A stretch of DNA of 32,699 nucleotides from Sperchopsis tessellata (taxonomy: Eukaryota; Arthropoda; Insecta; Coleoptera; Hydrophilidae), in NCBI GenBank assembly GCA_033557685.1, contig JAWQRN010000265.1, positions 1 through 32,699 on the forward strand. Direction: 5' to 3'. Below, in pieces: positions 9,880 through 19,523 of this stretch (its first letter is position 1; every line of letters begins with the position of its first letter). Below the pieces are notes generated by a model. The model saw only the letters and a list, made by a program, of their open reading frames with translations, ran no database searches and was not told the origin of the DNA. Both the position numbers and the translations under genes were made by a program.

Positions 9880-10310
9880 AACCTAATCTCCTAGTAGTTT
9901 TTCTCCTAACTTTGAATTAAAATCTCTTATTATGATCTTAAAATGTACATTTGAACTTTCATGAACATCTGTCACCTCTTCATAGAACGCGTTAACCTCC
10001 TCGTCTGAATGGCTGCTTTTCGGGGCATATATTTGTAGAATTTTGAGTTTATACTACCTTGAGATCTATATTTCTAATTTTACGACTTTTGTTAGATATG
10101 CTCTCTAACTTAAATATTTGGTTATTGAGTATTTTGTGATCCATGAAACCCAACCAATTATTTCTTCCATTGTTAGTGCCAAGGTAATACGACATATAAC
10201 CACTTTGTAGTTGAATAAGATCTTCTCTTTTTTCGTACTTCTCTCAGATCTAAAACATCCCATTGAATATTATCCTATTCATTTTCCAGTTCTATTTGTT
10301 TCGCTTCTCT
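9880..10310 (-). pseudogene. RTE endonuclease domain relic
   Basis: The N-terminal part (about 10225-10305) reads IELENE, a stop, then DNIQWDVLDLREV, matching the family motif ...DIKWDVIGLSEVR, in which the E is a metal ligand in intact copies. The later part (about 9886-10020) reads SSHSDEEVNAFYEEV then IIIRDFNSKLGEKL. The DFN motif carries catalytic residues of the exonuclease/endonuclease/phosphatase fold, and GDFN has become RDFN here. Frameshifts lie between the two parts. In intact elements this domain nicks target DNA to prime reverse transcription. Confidence 0.75.
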
Positions 10311-10544
10311 GGATAATGTGCGGCAGTTTTAGGTACATATATTTAACATTACTTCACAACTGTTATACTTCGCGGATTCTTAGCAACTTGTGCCTTATTA
10401 CGCTTATTCCAATAGCTGCTTTTACTGGGGTAATTGGGTCTACGGAGAAAGAAGGCCGTGGTTTAATTGTGTGTTTTATTTTTGGGGGGTTGAGGAATAA
10501 CTCGTCACGCTGCCATACTGTGAGTTGACAAGTTTAATATCGGC

Positions 10545-10743
10545 TGCTCTAATATGAAGAATACACATCAATAAGCTACTTATAATGGAGAACAGACGCG
10601 TACCTTGGTGTACCGCTATTTTATGCCGTTAGCAGTCTATTCCTGTTAGTCCGCGAGAGCTAGGCTCCTAGCCAACATATCCTAAAAGCATTCTCCTATC
10701 CACCTCCCATAAACGCGTCGTCTACGGTTTGCTAGATCCTTCG
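10545..10743. other. 199-bp spacer between the head-to-head RTE copies
   Basis: This spacer is less AT-rich and separates the two inverted RTE leaders. It contains a near-palindrome (GCTAGG CT CCTAGC, about 10660-10675). It could be further leader sequence of one copy or the target sequence between two insertions. No coding signal is seen. Confidence 0.5.
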
Positions 10744-11330
10744 GCCGATATCAAACTTGTCAAACCATAGTAAGGCAACGTGAAGTGTTATACCTCAACC
10801 ATCCAAAATGCCAGACACAATAAAACCACGGCCCCCATTCTCTATATCCCAGTAAAGCTATGCATTGGGACCTGCGTAAGAATGCAGAGGGTCCTAATAA
10901 TCCATGGAGTATGAACAGTTTTCAAAAAATATTAAATGTGTGTACCTACAACTACCGCATTTTATCCAGCGAAGCGATATTAATAGAACTGGAAAACAAA
11001 TTTGACGATATTCAATGGAATTTTATAGGTTTGAGCGGATTCTACAAGTATATGTCCCAACAAGCAGCCATTCAGACGGGATGATTAAAGCATTCTATGA
11101 AGAGGTGAGAGATTATCATGAGAGTTGAAATTCTCATTTTAAGTTTATTTTAGGAGATTTTAATGCAAAAGTAGGAGAAAATGAATCAACAGATTCATTT
11201 TTAGGTGCATTTGTCTTTGGAAATAAATATTAATAGGGCAATATACTTGTAGAATTTGCAGTGTTTGTATATAGCAAATTCAATGTTTGTGAAGAAAACA
11301 TCAAGCAAATGGATATTTTTTAACTATAGG
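10744..11330 (+). pseudogene. Second RTE LINE fragment, 5' end with internal deletion, plus strand
   Basis: The leader (GCCGATATCAAACTTGTCAA at 10744, later AAACCACGGCC and CCCAGTAAA) matches the reverse complement of 10430-10544. The endonuclease N-terminus reads YNYRILSSEAILIELENKFD then DIQWNFIGLS (about 10947-11035). The frame then jumps straight to VYVPTSSHSDGMIKAFYEEV (from about 11048), so roughly the middle third of the endonuclease, including the strands after the catalytic Glu, is missing. FILGDFNAKVGENE follows near 11145-11190 with GDFN intact. Similarity fades by 11330 and no RT follows. The junction creates the 74-codon frame at 10860-11084, which is not a gene. Confidence 0.8.
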
Positions 11331-11580
11331 ATAATTCGATAGATTTTATTCGATAGTTACCATCACTAATACAAATCTATCTTACCTGCCTTATCTTTAA
11401 TTTCATTAGCTTCATTAGCTTTGAATATTAGTATTTCAAAATAAGATAACAAGCGTATTCTTGCTACAAACTATGTGAAAAATATCCTTAATTTACAATT
11501 CTAAATCAGCTGAATTTACCGAATCATCCTGATTTCGTATTAGTTACATTTGTACTTCGTTGATTAGGTTCCATCACAAG

Positions 11581-12010
11581 AACTAGATTTGAGCAAGAAG
11601 GCGTAGATCATCAATCCATTCCAACTTTCAGAGATATTAATATTTTTGCAGAAACAATAAAAATTTATAAAGTCTCTTCATACGCAAGGAAGTTCATCAA
11701 GCGGAAATAATACATCGCATAAAAAGAGTTGTCATTTAAATTTTAGCCAAATCCTGTTTTGAAGTCATCAGATCATAAAACATCATTCACGACTAATAAT
11801 AATTCCTTAAATTATCCAATGTATCATAACTCACACATTATATATGTTTATGAACAATTTGAAGCTTTAACATCAAGTAAACGCGTTGACTCTGTCAAAT
11901 CTCTTAGACTTTGTCTAAATCTTCTGCCGTCCAGTGATATAGCTAAAGAATGTTTGTCCAAAAATGCTTGTCTTAATGTATCAAAAGCCCTTATAAATAT
12001 ATTAATTTCA
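11581..12010 (+). pseudogene. BEL/Pao gag C-terminal relic with broken zinc knuckle
   Basis: Near 11620-11670 IPTFRDINIFAETIKIYK matches the gag motif before the nucleocapsid. In the 189-codon frame from 11759 the sequence HNSHIIYVYEQFEALTSSKR (residues 23-41) and then VKSLRLCLN matches the region with HxIxxCxxF...R. The zinc knuckle keeps C-x2-x-x4-x-x4-C spacing (residues 52-65, CLNLLPSSDIAKEC), but the second Cys is Leu and the His is Asp. Two of the four zinc ligands are therefore lost. The end of the open frame (after about residue 100) is out of frame with the protease and is not natural sequence. Confidence 0.8.
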
Positions 12011-12053
12011 AAAATTTACATCTTAGAAGCAGCTCAATTTCAATCATTGAAGA

Positions 12054-12467
12054 TTGCTCTTCGGATTAGGTATTTTCGTGTGGTACTTCGGAAAAAACTA
12101 CTGTTCTGTTGGGTTTATCATTATACATATTGTGGACCCTCAAAATCGCTTCCACAAAGTAAGAGCCATATTGAACTCAGGTTCGAATACATCGATTATC
12201 ACCCAAAAGTGTGCTCACTGTCTAGGTTTAAAACAACTACCAATAACTATCGCAATATCTGGCATAGGAGAAAATTCATTACTAAAGAGCAAATTCACGG
12301 TAACTTGTATCATTTCTTCAAACATTAAATTGAGTCCACTTCATATGACTGCAGAAGCAGTTATCTCAAAGATAGCATTGGACCTACCATTTGTTTCATT
12401 AAACGAAGATATTCGATCAAAATTCTCATTCCCATTAGTTGATCGAATTTTTTGTCAATTATTATAG
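12054..12467 (+). pseudogene. BEL/Pao aspartic protease relic
   Basis: The 137-codon frame carries HIVDPQNRFHKVRAILNSGS, then LGLKQLPITIAISGIGE. BEL/Pao proteases have the pattern VRA(L/I)LDSGSQ...SFI, then LGL...I.GIG. The catalytic DSGS is NSGS (Asp to Asn at 12174-12176), so the enzyme could not cleave. The first 20 or so residues, including the Met, are out of the native frame; the true polyprotein enters here by frameshift from gag. Confidence 0.82.
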
Positions 12468-12659
12468 ATTTTCTCATGAGTATAGATTTGTACACTCAAA
12501 TTTTTCCAAAATTCGCAATGCTAGTCATCCATGTTCAACATACTGCTAATCCTACCTCATTAGGTTATTAAATAATGGGTACGACAACACAAAATTCACC
12601 TGCGTAGTGTACCTCGTTATTTGTTGTAACAATTGCTCCATTAAAGGATATTACATCAA

Positions 12660-13340
12660 AATTGTGAGAAGTCAAAGAACCCTCAAATTTAAAGATCATC
12701 AATCCAGAAGATGTGCTTAGTGAACAACACTAACTTTCGATATAACACAGGGAGGTATATCGTCGCTTTACCATTAAAGTCAATAGATTAGTTGAGATTT
12801 TCTAAAGGAGCCTTTACTTATGAAATTCGTACAACTATTTCATGTCCGAGTATTTAGAATTAGGGCCTATGGAACCCAGATATTGTGAAGCAAAATGTGT
12901 TATATCACATTCGGCTGTTATAGAAATAAATTTTACTTCTACTAACTTCGTATAGGTCCGAAATTGATATCCTCACACAATTTCGCATGCATCCAATCAC
13001 ATTTACTGTTGATATGGTCAAAATGTATAGGCATATTTTAATTCTAAAGAAAATCGTTCCTATCAGCAAATAATTTGGAGATTCTCTCGAAAGGAACCTT
13101 TTCAGGAATGTGAGCTAGCAACAATTGATTAAGTTCTTCTCCCTTTTAGGGCTTCGTTGATCAAGCAATTAGCCTTCGATGTAACATTTTCCAAAGATTC
13201 TTCTGTTTTATTGGATTCCGTCTATGTAGATGATATTATAACTGATGCATACAGTTGCATTCACAGACAGTAATGAAATTGTCTGTGTTAGGTCTTCATT
13301 GGAATCCCGGTGAGGATTATTTTTCTTATTACATTAAAAT
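12660..13340 (+). pseudogene. BEL/Pao reverse transcriptase relic
   Basis: The motifs, in several frames, are SYNYFMSEYLELGPMEPRYC with SHSAVIEI (12826-12925), YQQIIWRFSRKEPFQECELA (13060-13125), LIKQLAFDV (about 13160), VYVDDIITDAYS with the catalytic aspartates intact at 13229-13234, and KLSVLGLHWNPGEDYFSY (about 13276-13330). These match the BEL/Pao pattern ExxxLGHM...LPHHAV, YQQILWR, FYVDDLLTG and KxLGLxW. Several palm segments are shortened, and stops and frameshifts separate the pieces. Confidence 0.85.
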
Positions 13341-13930
13341 GTCACATATTGGTTCTTCCAAACGTTTTATTTTATCTACCATTGCTAGCATCAATTCAAG
13401 CATCGTTTCTGTTTTGCTTCATACGCCACCATATCCCCCAAAACTTTTGTTTCCAATCTTATCGTAGCTATTCAATGACAGACTGTATCATGATTTTAGT
13501 ACTACATTCGCTCAAATAAAAATCCCGCCGACTCAGTTTCAAGAGGAAAGCTTCCAGCATAACTTGTAGATTTCATATTTTGGTGGTATGGTTTATCATG
13601 GAGTAAATCTACACTTGATACTTGGCCTTTGACTCTAGTATCTTAGTTTCATCGCTCCAGCTGTCCTGAAAAAAAAATGGGATCACATTTCGCTACTCGT
13701 TTCAACTGACATTCCTACAAATGGATTACTTATTTTCTCCTCGTATACAAGACTTTACCATTTTGTTGCTTACTCGCTTCGTCATGTACCCAATTGAAAA
13801 ATGAAAATTCTGGAAGAACTAGATTTCTATCCACAACAGATTTGTAAGATTCCACCAACCATATCGTTATAACCTTTCAAAAATTCTGTTTCACAAACGA
13901 AATCCATCTGCTCAAAATTGGTATTCATGC
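13340..13930 (+). pseudogene. Degenerate RNase H / linker remnant of the BEL/Pao element
   Basis: Position in the element implies RNase H and the linker to integrase, but individual motifs are too decayed to place. Two short overlapping frames (13255-13467 and 13310-13519) are pieces of the RT/RNase H region and out-of-frame sequence. Confidence 0.45.
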
Positions 13931-14262
13931 TCAAAATAGTTCCACGATGTCAAACACCCGATCATCGTTCCTCAAAATTCACACTTCACAAATATCATCA
14001 TCGATCATTATCATAAATTGTATCAGCATGTAAGACCTCAATTTGTACAAGCACATATTAGCCAACGTTATTGGATTACATCTGCACCTCGCATCATTCG
14101 ATATCAAATTTTCTTTTGCACCATTTGTTATCACATATAATCATCTCAACGCACCACAATGATAGGATCTCTTCAGGTATCTCGTTTCAAACAAGGACGT
14201 TCATTCATAAACTATTTGTATCAATTTGCAAAGTTGATATGGAAGTTTTTTATTTAAGTTTC
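13931..14262 (+). pseudogene. BEL/Pao integrase zinc-binding domain and start of core, relic
   Basis: The sequence reads IIIDHYHKLYQHVRPQFVQA, then QRYWITSAPRIIR, then CTIC (Cys codons at 14118-14120 and 14127-14129). It keeps the H...H...C-x2-C layout of the BEL/Pao integrase zinc domain with the typical R(Q)xYWI...R motif. After two stops, TTMIGSLQVSRFKQGRSF then YQFAKLI resembles the P(x)MGxLPxxRVxPSRPF...DFAGP start of the catalytic core. Where the first catalytic Asp is expected, degenerate sequence is read. Similarity ends near 14262. Confidence 0.75.
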
Positions 14263-15007
14263 CATACACCTTTTTTAATTTTCTGTTTTAGGATATTATC
14301 TTCTGATAACAATAGCTCCTCAGAATTTAGAAAATAGAAATTGGCAAGAACTGTTTGCATTACACAGAACTTCTTTATATTTGTACAAACAGTGAACATT
14401 TTGAAAACTATATTTATTCTAAAATTATTTTCGCCTTTCATAAATCAGCATCTTTCGAGTGTAACAAATACTATGAAATATTCACTTCATTTAAAAATTT
14501 CAACAAGAATGTAAAAAGAAGCACAAACGTATCCTTCTTGTATATTTTAAAATTATTTTAGTTAAAGCTATTAACTTCAACATATCTAAGTTTCTGTAAA
14601 TAATAAAAGTAATAAAAATAACTAATGATCAATACTGGTCAAAAAGTTTACAAAACTATTTGGTTTATAGCACAAATTTATATTTGTTCAGGGAATATGT
14701 CGAAATTTATATTTAATAAATAGACAATTCTTTTCTATATTTTATTATGTATGTTTTGTCATATTTATTGTTTTAATTATCTTTTATTTAAGTACGTTAA
14801 AAAACGGGACCCCGAGTTAGTTCATATACAATAAGAGTGAACTATGGAAAACTTTTAAAATTATAACAAATATATTTAAGAGTAGCATACCTGGAATATG
14901 ATGTCAGCAACCTGATAAAACAATATTTAATAGATGGGTAGGCAATTTATAAATTTTTGGAAAATTTTATTAATTTCGACCAAAAACTTAAGAATTTGAA
15001 GTAAGAA
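14263..15007. other. AT-rich spacer, nothing recognised
   Basis: AT-rich sequence. It should hold the rest of the BEL/Pao integrase and 3' LTR if they survived; I see neither. Frames at 14250-14441 (minus) and 14355-14561 (plus) overlap and have no family signature. Confidence 0.5.
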
Positions 15008-15224
15008 ACAGTTAATGTTTTAGATTACGTAAAAGCTGAGTTACTGCATTTAAAAATCCAGAGAAAGAGGTTGGCGTAATAAAAACCCATAAAATTTTGA
15101 AAACACATAAGTATACGCCATACAAAACTAGTATTTCAAACCATATATAATCTAGCGATTTCTTTAGACGTTTAGATTTCTGTCAATGGTTTATCGGAAA
15201 ATGTAATGAAGACCAACCAATTCA
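15008..15224 (+). pseudogene. Tc1/mariner/IS630-like transposase fragment
   Basis: The first part (TVNVLDYVKAELLHLKIQRK, from 15008) resembles the helix-turn-helix region of these transposases. From 15070, in another frame, VIKTHKILKTHKYTPYKTSI leads to a stop and then SSDFFRRLDFCQWFIGKCNE. This matches the pattern (S)VxRILKxHKxHPYK...L..DDFxxRxxFCxW...C, which lies between the DNA-binding domain and the catalytic core. The DDE/D catalytic residues would come just after 15224, where the SINE is inserted. I do not find the core on the far side of the SINE. Confidence 0.7.
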
Positions 15225-15493
15225 GCCGTCTCGTAGCTCAGTAGCTAAGCACTAGGTTACTAAGCGTGGGGTCTCGGTTTCGAGACAAGGAGGCGTAAGA
15301 CCTGGAGAGACGTAAGGCTGTGGGTCCCGTGTATTGTACGTTAAATGAAGACCACTTGCACGTAAAAGAACCCAATTCTAGTTGGAACACTAGATACGGC
15401 AAAATTCCCAGGTGAGGAAGCCAGTCCTTGGTGTCGGTGATTGGCCATAGCAGTGAAAATATGCCGACGTTAAATACACAAATAAATCAAAAT
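15225..15493 (+). mobile_element. tRNA-derived SINE
   Basis: The first 70 bases (15225-15294) have tRNA length and layout. An A box TAGCTCAGTAGC lies at 15234-15245 and a B box GGTTTCGAGAC at 15276-15286, with one extra T relative to GGTTCGANNC; this is the internal pol III promoter. The 5' GCC and 3' GGC ends can pair as an acceptor remnant. A tRNA-unrelated body of about 175 bases follows and ends in an A-rich tail (ACACAAATAAATCAAAAT). The element is flanked by AATTCA at 15219-15224 and 15494-15499, a likely target-site duplication. The tail style (GCCGACGTTAAATACA...AAATAAATCAAA) recalls SINEs of molluscs and related animals; that is memory-based and not verified. Confidence 0.8.
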
Positions 15494-15586
15494 AATTCAA
15501 CCATTTCAACAAACCATTAGCTATATGAAAGAGGTTTTAACTATGAAAATAAATAATGCATTATAGCGTAATGAAAAAAAAAGTAG

Positions 15587-15805
15587 CCTGCCGACCAAGC
15601 AGCATTTCGTCTTTTAAAACTAGCTGGGAAGATTAGAGAATGGTGTAGGCAACATCAAAATAAAGTTTCGTTTAAACCAATTCCATAAAATATTATAAAT
15701 ACATTTACACAACAGGAAACATTCTTAAAAGATTTTAAAACTTGTGGGCTCTATCCTTTCAAGCTAGAGAGTATAGTGTCTAGTATAGAGCAACAAATTC
15801 CATGA
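15587..15805 (+). pseudogene. pogo/Tigger/jerky-type transposase C-terminal relic
   Basis: The frame from CCT at 15587 to a stop at 15803 has one internal stop over 72 codons. It reads QAAFRLLKLAGKIREW, then KDFKTCGLYPFKLESI. Pogo-type (CENP-B-like) DDE transposases end their core with ...DVxxFxPLKxxWxxxxxxW..., then ...xxFKxCGLYPFNxxA(I/V). The catalytic residues lie upstream in that family and are not seen here. This differs in family from the transposase fragment at 15008. Confidence 0.5.
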
Positions 15806-16345
15806 CTTATAATACTAATAATAATACAGTAGTGTATGAAAAACGTAAATAATTTGAGAGTGTAATTGTGCTATAAATGCTTCAAAATTAAATTTACTTT
15901 GCAAGCAACACTGTTAATCATTATACAATTTTGTAGAAAGTACTATCTTACATTTTATATCTTTGTCTAACTACAAATAAGGAGATGCTTTGTCGTAGCT
16001 GACACATGTTGCTGGAAGATATGAGTTATATCTAGTTTGTATTTCACATAGAAATAAATAGACAAGGATAGCTTCAACATTTGTAATCGTTGCAAGCAAG
16101 GAGTTGCTCCGATGTATTTGCAACCTGAAAAAATCCGACAGTACTTACCGTTGTCTCTTTTAAAAGCAAACTTCGCAGAAATTGTTTGGTACGCATCATG
16201 ACAGTTTGAAATGATGTAGGTTGGGTTCTGATTTTGAAAAGCGTATGTATGTATATATATATACATTTACATATATATACAGCCAAGTAAAACAGAACAG
16301 ATACACTATCTGATGCACAGTAACGATTTTAGTAGGTATAAAAAT
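15806..16345. other. AT-rich end of unit, nothing recognised apart from a palindrome
   Basis: Two overlapping minus-strand frames (15967-16266 and 16074-16286) have low-complexity N-termini from the TA-rich palindrome and no family signature. I do not call them genes. Confidence 0.55.
16251..16280 (+). repeat. AT palindrome 65 bp before the unit junction
   Basis: GTATATATAT (16251-16260) is the inverse of ATATATATAC (16271-16280), with ten bases between. The left part is itself a 14-bp palindrome (16251-16264). Such sequences can extrude as cruciforms and break. Confidence 0.9.
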
Positions 16346-16358
16346 TACCTATATGATA
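16346..16358 (+). repeat. 13-bp junction repeat, central occurrence
   Basis: TACCTATATGATA joins the end of copy 1 (GTATAAAAAT before it) to the start of copy 2 (GTTGTTAAAT after it). Confidence 0.85.
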
Positions 16359-16387
16359 GTTGTTAAATGGGTGGTATATTTATAATT

Positions 16388-16615
16388 TTATTGGTCTATA
16401 GATGCAGGAGTCAGAGGGTTTGAATCGTTTCTGTTATTATTGTTGGTAGTATGATTTAGAAGGTAAGTGTAGGTGCTAATAAGGTTCTCATTATCTTTTT
16501 GTGTGTATATTGTGTTATATTTTATCGATTTGTTAAGCACATTTCTTTTTTGTTCGTTTTCTTCTATCTCCAGCACCCTCGCACCATCATAGCCAGACTC
16601 GTGTTTATTATCGTT
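16388..16615 (-). pseudogene. Penelope-like element C-terminal fragment, copy 2
   Basis: Same as 114-341, including the stop directly upstream of the tail. Confidence 0.75.
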
Positions 16616-16744
16616 TTACACCAATTAATAAAAGATACCATCACTAACTGAGAAAACATAATGACATTGTAAGCGAAATGGCCAATCATAATTACTTCAA
16701 TAAAAACAGAGCAAAACAGACTAAAATGCTAAAACTCAGTTGCA

Positions 16745-18190
16745 CCTAAATTTTATGAATTACCTAAAGTGCATAAAGAAAGATTGCCTTTAAAACCTAT
16801 GGACGACACACACCGACCAGTCCACCTACAAAATATCTATCAAAGTTTATTGCCGACATTATGACTTTGGTTTTTAGTAGTTTCAATACTTATAGGATCA
16901 CGGACTCTTTTCAGATCACCTCAGTAGAAAAGGCAATGCAGTGGCATCTTTGGTTTTGGTATCACTTTTTACAAATATACCCTTAGAATTAATTTTATAA
17001 ATAATTAGAATTAATTTTATAAATAATTAACAATCATTGGGAATTAATAGAGCCTAACTGTATTATTCCTCTTAACTTCGTTAATAAAATAGTTTAATTT
17101 ATATTCAGCTTCACATATTTCAGTTTCCGTGGTGTCTTGTTATCAGATTGTTTTTGGATACCCGATGGGCTCGATACTCTCTCCTATTCTATACCTATAC
17201 CTCTCAAAGTCATGCGTGGAGAGACCACTGTTCCGATTTGGCATTCTGTACAACTATGTCGACGACATAATTTGTACATTACCTTCAGATCAGTTGGACC
17301 TAAGGTTAGAGGTTTTCAATAGTTATAATGAATACTTAAAATTCACTGTAGAGACTGACAAGGGTGGGGGTTTCCTTTCCTTGATACTTCTGTTACAGTT
17401 AATAAACAGAATATTACACATTTAAACTAGCGCAACTTGGGAAGGTACATCTCATACCATTAGAATCATCCATTCAAATATTAACTTAACCTAATTATGG
17501 CTTTGAAAAAACAGAATTGAAACATTAGTTCACCCTTCCCTTAAAGCAAAGAATTTAAAAGATGAATTTGACCTCCTTTTAGAAAATAGATATCCATTAT
17601 ACATATTGAAACAGATTATCCAGTAACACCAATCAGTTACTTTCTAAGAGGGAGAGTGTAGGAGTTGAACAACCAGAAACGCTTAGGCATAGAAAGTTAT
17701 ATAACATAGAAGGTCTGACTCCAGCATTATCTTGGTCGCCTATAGCACCGTTATAGCCGTATCTAAAACACTATGACGGTAGGCATATTGTATACTAACT
17801 TAAAGGGTAAAAAAGTGGAGTGATTTACAAATTGTCTTGTAAAAATTGCTCCGTATTATACAGAGGTCAAATAAGGCAAATACTAGCGCAACGCCTTACT
17901 CAACACAAAAGTGACGCCAATAGAAATCCCAGATCTACTGGATTATAAATACATACGAAAGATAACAATCACGAGGCTGAATATGATGACGCGAGTGTTA
18001 GAGATAGAAAAGAACGGTAAAAAAGACTATTTATTGAAATGAGCTTAATAAATCAAATAAAACATAACACAATGAACACAAAAAATATATTGAGAACCTT
18101 AGCGGCACTTACACTTACCTTGTAAATCGTACTAACAACATAATAACAGATATGATTCAAATCGTCTGCTTCCTGTATCTATAAACTATC
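16745..18190 (+). pseudogene. Penelope-like RT plus GIY-YIG relic, copy 2
   Basis: Same as 471-1916. The GYPMGSILSP motif is at 17156-17185, YVDDI at 17255-17269 and the GIY-YIG core at 17817-17948. Confidence 0.88.
16983..17026 (+). repeat. 22-bp tandem duplication, copy 2
   Basis: Same as 709-752. Confidence 0.9.
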
Positions 18191-19235
18191 CAGATTTAAA
18201 TTTTACTTTCTTTATAAAAAATGTATTATACCAAACACGTGTTTTACCTACTTGAAGCGTCACTGGGCATTTTATAGCTTTTGTCTATTACTCTGATTTT
18301 TACAAAATGACAAGTATTTTACATCAAGTAGTTTATCTGTTCTGTTTTACTTGGCTGTAAATATTTTTACAACAATTAATTTTCTTATTTTTGTTGTGTT
18401 TTTTGTTGCTATAACATCTACAAGCAATATCTACATTTTGTAAGTAAACAATAACGTAACTTTTATATATTAACTAAAATATTGCTTGTTCTTACAGTCT
18501 TTTGAAAATGTTAGGTAATCTGGCGAAATATTAAGAAATAAAATAAAGAATTGCTAACTAAAGCTCTATTTTAACGACCTTTTGCCCTATTAATTTCTAA
18601 AATTCTTGTCGAAGTACTTACAATTCTTATATACATATGTTTAGTTATTTTAGTATACGTTTTAGTTGTTAAAATGAATAAAACCCAGGAATTAAATTAG
18701 GATTGTTTGACGTGTGTGCATACTTAAACGTGGAATTTGTTAATGTGGGTCACAGATTTTCAATATGTACTCACCACCATCATATAACGTACTAATATTA
18801 CAAGCTTATGAATAAACTTGACTATTCAACTTCTAACACCAACTACTATATTTTTTTAAAAGAATCAAAAATATATTAGAAAAATAAGGCCCTCAAAATA
18901 AATGATTAGTATTATTATTTATATGAATCCCTCTCATTTTTTATGTATACTTGGGTGTAATATAGATAGAGATAGACCACAGATATTAACTACAACACAT
19001 TTAAACATATTACTTAATTTGTAGATATGTAATGATGACAAAGAGTGTAGTAGATCTCATTAACAATCGCAAATATATAAACAAATTAATTTGTTTATCT
19101 ACTTAAAAAATTGAGTATTGTGTTAAAAATTCATTTTTTCATTTGCTATTAAGTTTATAAATTAACAAATTATTTTTTTAGCAGCAATACCAATATTCTC
19201 AAATTCAAGATAAGTGTGAAAACAAGTCTTGGTAG
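18191..19235. other. AT-rich spacer, copy 2
   Basis: Same as 1917-2961; nothing recognised. Confidence 0.6.
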
Positions 19236-19295
19236 TCAAGACAAGATTCGGAAATATCTTGTCTTGATAATTCAAGGCAACTCTTGCCTCTTGAA
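19236..19295 (+). repeat. Two adjacent hairpins, copy 2
   Basis: Same as 2962-3021. Confidence 0.8.
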
Positions 19296-19334
19296 CACAC
19301 GGGCATACGCGTCATTTTGGATAGCTAAAAAATT

Positions 19335-19523
19335 GACAAACTAGTCACTCAGGACAAACTAGTAAACATGGACAAGGAGGTTATCTATGACGAGAAGGTT
19401 ACCCAGGATAAGGAAGATATTCTTTACCCACTGGATGAATTGATTAATATGGATTCGGTAGATGTCCTGGTTAAATAGGATAGTTACGACAAGCGGGTTT
19501 CCATGTTCAGTCTATATAACTCA
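19335..19523 (+). repeat. 18-bp minisatellite / hexapeptide repeat, copy 2
   Basis: Same as 3061-3249; the 36-codon ATG frame is at 19368-19478. Confidence 0.75.

Larger units (their letters stand above)
8200..10544 (-). mobile_element. RTE-type (CFDP2-like) LINE relic, minus strand
   Basis: Read from 10544 leftward the order is 5' leader, apurinic-type endonuclease, linker, RT and C-terminal tail, as in RTE-clade LINEs, which insert by target-primed reverse transcription. The element is nearly full length for this type (about 2.3 kb seen), but stops and frameshifts break it throughout. The 5' leader (about 10430-10544) matches, in inverted orientation, the leader of the second RTE fragment at 10744 onward. 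The domains are listed separately. No 3' tail repeat was identified beyond 8200. Confidence 0.85.
11581..14262 (+). mobile_element. BEL/Pao LTR retrotransposon relic (gag-pol, no LTRs seen)
   Basis: Gag tail, aspartic protease, RT, a short RNase H remnant and the integrase zinc-binding domain follow in BEL/Pao order on the plus strand. The span is about 2.7 kb against roughly 5 kb of coding sequence in intact members, so long stretches are deleted. I found neither LTR, and the element fades out early in the integrase core. The domains are listed separately. Confidence 0.85.
72..16345 (+). repeat. 16,274-bp tandem unit, copy 1
   Basis: The sequence from 72 onward recurs from 16346 with a constant offset of 16,274. 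All open frames in the two copies have the same length and translation, so I see no substitution or indel between them. Identity begins at 72 (base 71 differs from 16345). The unit is a mosaic of transposon relics and AT-rich spacer with no intact gene. Confidence 0.97.

Noticed and set aside
11759..12328. 189-codon open frame as an intact gene
   Set aside because: The first two thirds are BEL/Pao gag and the rest is out of frame with the overlapping protease; it is a chance extension of a relic.
15225..15294. A functional tRNA gene
   Set aside because: The tRNA-like head has a broken acceptor stem and an altered B box and continues into a SINE body with an A-rich tail.
15967..16286. Two overlapping minus-strand frames near the unit end
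   Set aside because: Their starts lie in the TA palindrome and the two frames contradict each other; no family pattern.
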